NCBI GenBank assembly: GCA_007123695.1 | Contig: SLGN01000232.1 | Location: 1-10,370 of the forward strand | DNA from: Verrucomicrobiales bacterium | Lineage (GTDB): Bacteria > Verrucomicrobiota > Verrucomicrobiia > Verrucomicrobiales > DEV007 | Direction: 5' to 3' | DNA length: 10,370 bases | Part shown: positions 8,511 through 10,370 of the stretch, one piece after another | Position numbering within the stretch: position 1 is the stretch's first letter | Layout: every line of letters begins with the position of its first letter | Notes under the pieces: model-generated | Told to the model about the DNA's origin: nothing | Seen by the model: only the letters and a program-made list of their open reading frames with translations | The model's database searches: none | Position numbers and translations under genes: made by a program

Positions 8511-8583
8511 GCGGCGAATGTAGCGCCGATTCGCCGCGCCGCCAGCCTGGAAGAGGTCCGGCGGCCCGGCGTTCCGGAGGAAC
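8511..8583 (-). promoter_or_regulatory. Structured 5' leader of the ABC-F gene (adjacent hairpins)
   Basis: Three inverted repeats are packed directly upstream of the ABC-F start. The nearest is a perfect 9-bp stem, GCGGCGAAT (8511-8519) with ATTCGCCGC (8529-8537), with a 9-base loop, ending 4 bases before the ATG. Adjacent to it, GCCGCC (8538-8543) pairs with GGCGGC (8560-8565). Farther up, GTTCC (8571-8575) pairs with GGAAC (8579-8583). The first hairpin would cover the ribosome-binding region. Some ABC-F resistance genes are controlled through their leaders by attenuation, so this is a candidate leader switch. High G+C content makes some such repeats expected by chance. Confidence 0.45.
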
Positions 8584-8626
8584 TTGGCCCGCGAACGAAA
8601 CGTCGAATGTGCCCCCTCCATCGCGT

Positions 8627-8655
8627 TTGACAGGGGCGGGGAAGAGGGCTTAAAT
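8627..8655 (+). promoter_or_regulatory. Sigma70-like promoter for tRNA-Cys
   Basis: A perfect -35 hexamer TTGACA (8627-8632) is followed by a 17-base spacer and TTAAAT (8650-8655) as -10. Transcription would start near 8662, about 30 bases before the mature tRNA. The A+T-rich -10 stands out in G+C-rich surroundings. It may also carry transcription on into the cytochrome gene. Confidence 0.75.
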
Positions 8656-8693
8656 ACAGGTTCCGCCCGTCCTTGACGAGTGGAATCAGCGAC

Positions 8694-8767
8694 GGCGAGG
8701 TCGCCAAGTGGTAAGGCTGGGCTCTGCAAAAGCCCCATCGCGGGTTCGATTCCCGCCCTCGCCTCCA
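8694..8767 (+). tRNA. tRNA-Cys (anticodon GCA)
   Basis: The 74-base gene folds into a full cloverleaf. The acceptor stem is GGCGAGG (8694-8700) with CCTCGCC (8757-8763), 7 of 7 pairs. The D stem is GCC (8703-8705) with GGC (8715-8717). The anticodon stem is GGGCT (8719-8723) with AGCCC (8731-8735), and the loop CTGCAAA puts GCA at 8726-8728. The T stem is GCGGG (8740-8744) with CCCGC (8752-8756), and the loop is TTCGATT. The discriminator base is T at 8764, the identity base for cysteine tRNA, and the CCA end is encoded (8765-8767). It reads UGC and UGU codons. Confidence 0.97.
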
Positions 8768-8768
8768 T

Positions 8769-8797
8769 CGCCCAGCGGGCGTTGGAAACGTATTTTT
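8769..8797 (+). terminator. Weak terminator candidate after tRNA-Cys
   Basis: CGCCC (8769-8773) can pair with GGGCG (8777-8781) over a 3-base loop, and a run of five T lies at 8793-8797. The T-run is 11 bases from the stem and is itself part of a small inverted repeat, GGAAA (8784-8788) with TTTCC (8795-8799). Efficient termination is doubtful, so read-through into the cytochrome gene is possible. Confidence 0.25.
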
Positions 8798-8825
8798 CCG
8801 ACGAAATGTCAATCGGTTCGAGGCA

Positions 8826-8851
8826 TCGCGGCCGCGAGGGGGCCCGCCCCC
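8826..8851. promoter_or_regulatory. 12-bp palindrome and G5/C5 hairpin upstream of the cytochrome gene
   Basis: TCGCGGCCGCGA (8826-8837) is a perfect 12-base palindrome, directly followed by GGGGG (8838-8842), a CCCG loop and CCCCC (8847-8851). The pair ends 37 bases before the cytochrome start codon. It could be an operator or leader hairpin; I saw no clear promoter hexamers between it and the tRNA. Confidence 0.3.
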
Positions 8852-8888
8852 GGCGCAAAAGCCGTTTCGCAGCGGGCGGCTCTCCGGA

Positions 8889-10370
8889 ATGAGGGTTCCG
8901 TTCCGCACCACGCTCTGCTCCGCCGTCCTTTTTCTCGCCGCCTGCGGCAAAGAGGGCGGCGAAACTGTCGCTGGGTCTGGCCCCATCGGCCACGATCCCT
9001 ACCATGAAATCCCCGGGGCGCGCTACGTCGGGCATGCCAGTTGCAAGTCCTGCCACGAGGACGAGTTCCGCGAGTGGCTCGAAAGCGACCACCACAAGGC
9101 GATGAACCCGGCTACCGACGAGTTCGTCCTCGGCGATTTCGACGACGCCGTCTTCGAGCATTTCGGCCAGACCTTCCGCTTCTTCCGCAAGGACGGAGGC
9201 TACTGGGTCAACGCGCCCGACGAGGACGGCGTGCCCCGTGACATGGAGATCTCCTACACCTTCGGCCACGACCCGCTGCAGCAGTATCTCATCCCCTTCT
9301 CCGGAGGCCGCTACCAGGCCCTCCAGGTCTGCTGGGACACGCGTCCGGCCGCAGACGGCGGCCAGCGCTGGTACCACCTCTACCCCGACGAGCCGGTGCC
9401 GGCCGACGATCCGCTGCACTGGACCCGGCGCCATTTCAACTGGAACTACATGTGCGCCGACTGCCACTCGACCAACCTCGACAAGGGTTTCGATCCGGAG
9501 ACCCTCAGCTACAACACGACCTGGTCCGAGATGAACGTCAGCTGCGAGGCCTGCCACGGTCCCGGATCGGAGCACGTGAAATGGGCCGAGGCGCAGGCAC
9601 GGGCGGGATCCGCCCCTGGCGAGGCGGTGGCGCCGGGGGAATTCGCGGAGGTGCAGGACTACCTCGCCTCGAAGGGGCTTGTCGTGACCCTGAAGGAGCC
9701 CGGGGAGGATCCGCACGAGTTCCCCTGGGCCATCGATCCCGAGACCGGCCAGCCGAAGCGCACCCGGCCGCTCGCCTCGGGCGTGCAGCTCGACACCTGC
9801 GCGCCCTGCCATTCCCACCGCACCCTGCTCGAGCCGCACCTCGTCGCGGGCCAGCCCTTCCACGACACCCACGCCCCCTCCGTCCTGACCGACCGGCTCT
9901 ACCACCACGACGGGCAGATCAAGGAGGAAGTCTACGTCTACGGCTCCTTCGTCCAGAGCAAGATGCACCACGCCGGGGTGCGCTGCACCGACTGCCACAA
10001 TCCCCACAGCATGAAGCTCGTCGCCCCCGGCAACGCCCTCTGCGTGCGCTGCCACCAAGCCGACCCCTACGACACCCCGGCGCACCACTTCCACCCCGTC
10101 GGCAGCACCGGGGCGAGCTGCGTCGAGTGCCACATGCCCACCGAGACCTACATGGGCGTCGATGCCCGCCGCGACCACAGCCTGCGGGTGCCCCGGCCCG
10201 ACCTGTCCAAGCGCCTCGGCTCGCCCGACGCCTGCACGCAGTGCCACGTCGGCGAAAGCCAGGACTGGGCCGCCCAGTGGTTCAAGGAATGGTGGGGCGG
10301 CGGCCCGCGCAACCTCCACTACGGCGAGATCCTTGCCTCGGCCCGACGGGCCGAGGCGGGATCGGCGGCG
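8889..10370 (+). CDS. Multiheme cytochrome c lipoprotein (eight CxxCH motifs seen), 3' part missing
   Basis: The first 494 residues are visible, with the frame open at the right edge. The N-terminus is a lipoprotein signal: hydrophobic residues 8-18, then L-A-A-C with Cys19 lipidated and Gly20 after it. Eight heme c-binding motifs occur: CKSCH (52), CADCH (189), CEACH (219), CAPCH (304), CTDCH (366), CVRCH (385), CVECH (411) and CTQCH (449). Many further His residues, such as HH at 68-69, could be distal ligands. The pattern YVGHASCKSCHEDEFREW and the EISYTFGHDPLQQYL and HFNWNYMCADCHSTNL segments match a cytochrome c554-like family that usually carries HEAT or TPR repeats at its C-terminus, beyond this window. 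It would act in the periplasm or on the outer membrane as an electron carrier or redox enzyme; the substrate cannot be told. All Cys codons seen are TGC. The start is set by the lipobox; no Shine-Dalgarno sequence is visible. Confidence 0.93.
   Translation, partial: MRVPFRTTLCSAVLFLAACGKEGGETVAGSGPIGHDPYHEIPGARYVGHASCKSCHEDEFREWLESDHHKAMNPATDEFVLGDFDDAVFEHFGQTFRFFRKDGGYWVNAPDEDGVPRDMEISYTFGHDPLQQYLIPFSGGRYQALQVCWDTRPAADGGQRWYHLYPDEPVPADDPLHWTRRHFNWNYMCADCHSTNLDKGFDPETLSYNTTWSEMNVSCEACHGPGSEHVKWAEAQARAGSAPGEAVAPGEFAEVQDYLASKGLVVTLKEPGEDPHEFPWAIDPETGQPKRTRPLASGVQLDTCAPCHSHRTLLEPHLVAGQPFHDTHAPSVLTDRLYHHDGQIKEEVYVYGSFVQSKMHHAGVRCTDCHNPHSMKLVAPGNALCVRCHQADPYDTPAHHFHPVGSTGASCVECHMPTETYMGVDARRDHSLRVPRPDLSKRLGSPDACTQCHVGESQDWAAQWFKEWWGGGPRNLHYGEILASARRAEAGSAA

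Noticed and set aside
8673..8678. TTGACG as a -35 box for the tRNA
   Set aside because: Its -10 would fall inside the mature tRNA. The TTGACA at 8627 with TTAAAT at 8650 fits much better.
8507..8986. N-terminal extension of the ABC-F frame up to 8986
   Set aside because: It would run antisense through tRNA-Cys and the start of the cytochrome gene. ABC-F homology begins exactly at 8506.

Overview
The window is about two-thirds G+C and densely coded. It looks chromosomal: rpsB, tsf and a tRNA gene are present, and I see no phage, insertion sequence or CRISPR signal. It most likely comes from a Gram-negative bacterium with an outer membrane, because it carries two Wza-type polysaccharide export proteins and a lipoprotein-type multiheme cytochrome c. 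The cytochrome resembles a multiheme/TPR family that I associate with Verrucomicrobiota and Planctomycetota. That placement is a low-confidence inference. Seven of the eight protein genes lack a recognisable Shine-Dalgarno sequence and the eighth (rpsB) has only a distant one, which is itself a lineage hint.

Layout. Positions 1-1476 (minus strand) hold two adjacent outer-membrane polysaccharide export genes: a complete SLBB-domain protein and, 30 bp downstream, a lipoprotein cut by the left edge. Positions 1477-1753 form a divergent intergenic region with an AT-rich patch, a 15-base palindrome and a nested hairpin leader in front of rpsB. Positions 1754-3434 (plus strand) are the rpsB-tsf pair, ribosomal protein S2 and elongation factor Ts, separated by a 118-base structured gap with a C-tract block that makes a canonical G-quadruplex motif on the template strand. 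Positions 3435-3535 are a convergent junction with hairpins.

Positions 3536-8506 (minus strand) hold three genes read in the order ABC-F ATPase, small secreted protein of unknown function, CHASE2-type class III nucleotide cyclase. The gaps are 48 and 27 bases, so co-transcription is plausible. The secreted protein and the cyclase, whose sensor domain lies outside the membrane, may work together. The cyclase keeps its metal and transition-state residues but has an unusual Arg/Asn pair where substrate is normally selected. The ABC-F gene has a run of adjacent hairpins just before its start codon.

Positions 8507-8693 separate the ABC-F gene from a tRNA-Cys(GCA) gene with a strong sigma70-like promoter. 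The tRNA is followed, 121 bases later, by an eight-heme cytochrome c lipoprotein gene that runs off the right edge.

No gene-free stretch exceeds 300 bases. The very long open frames antisense to the cyclase/ABC-F block and to the cytochrome are G+C-driven shadows and are not annotated.
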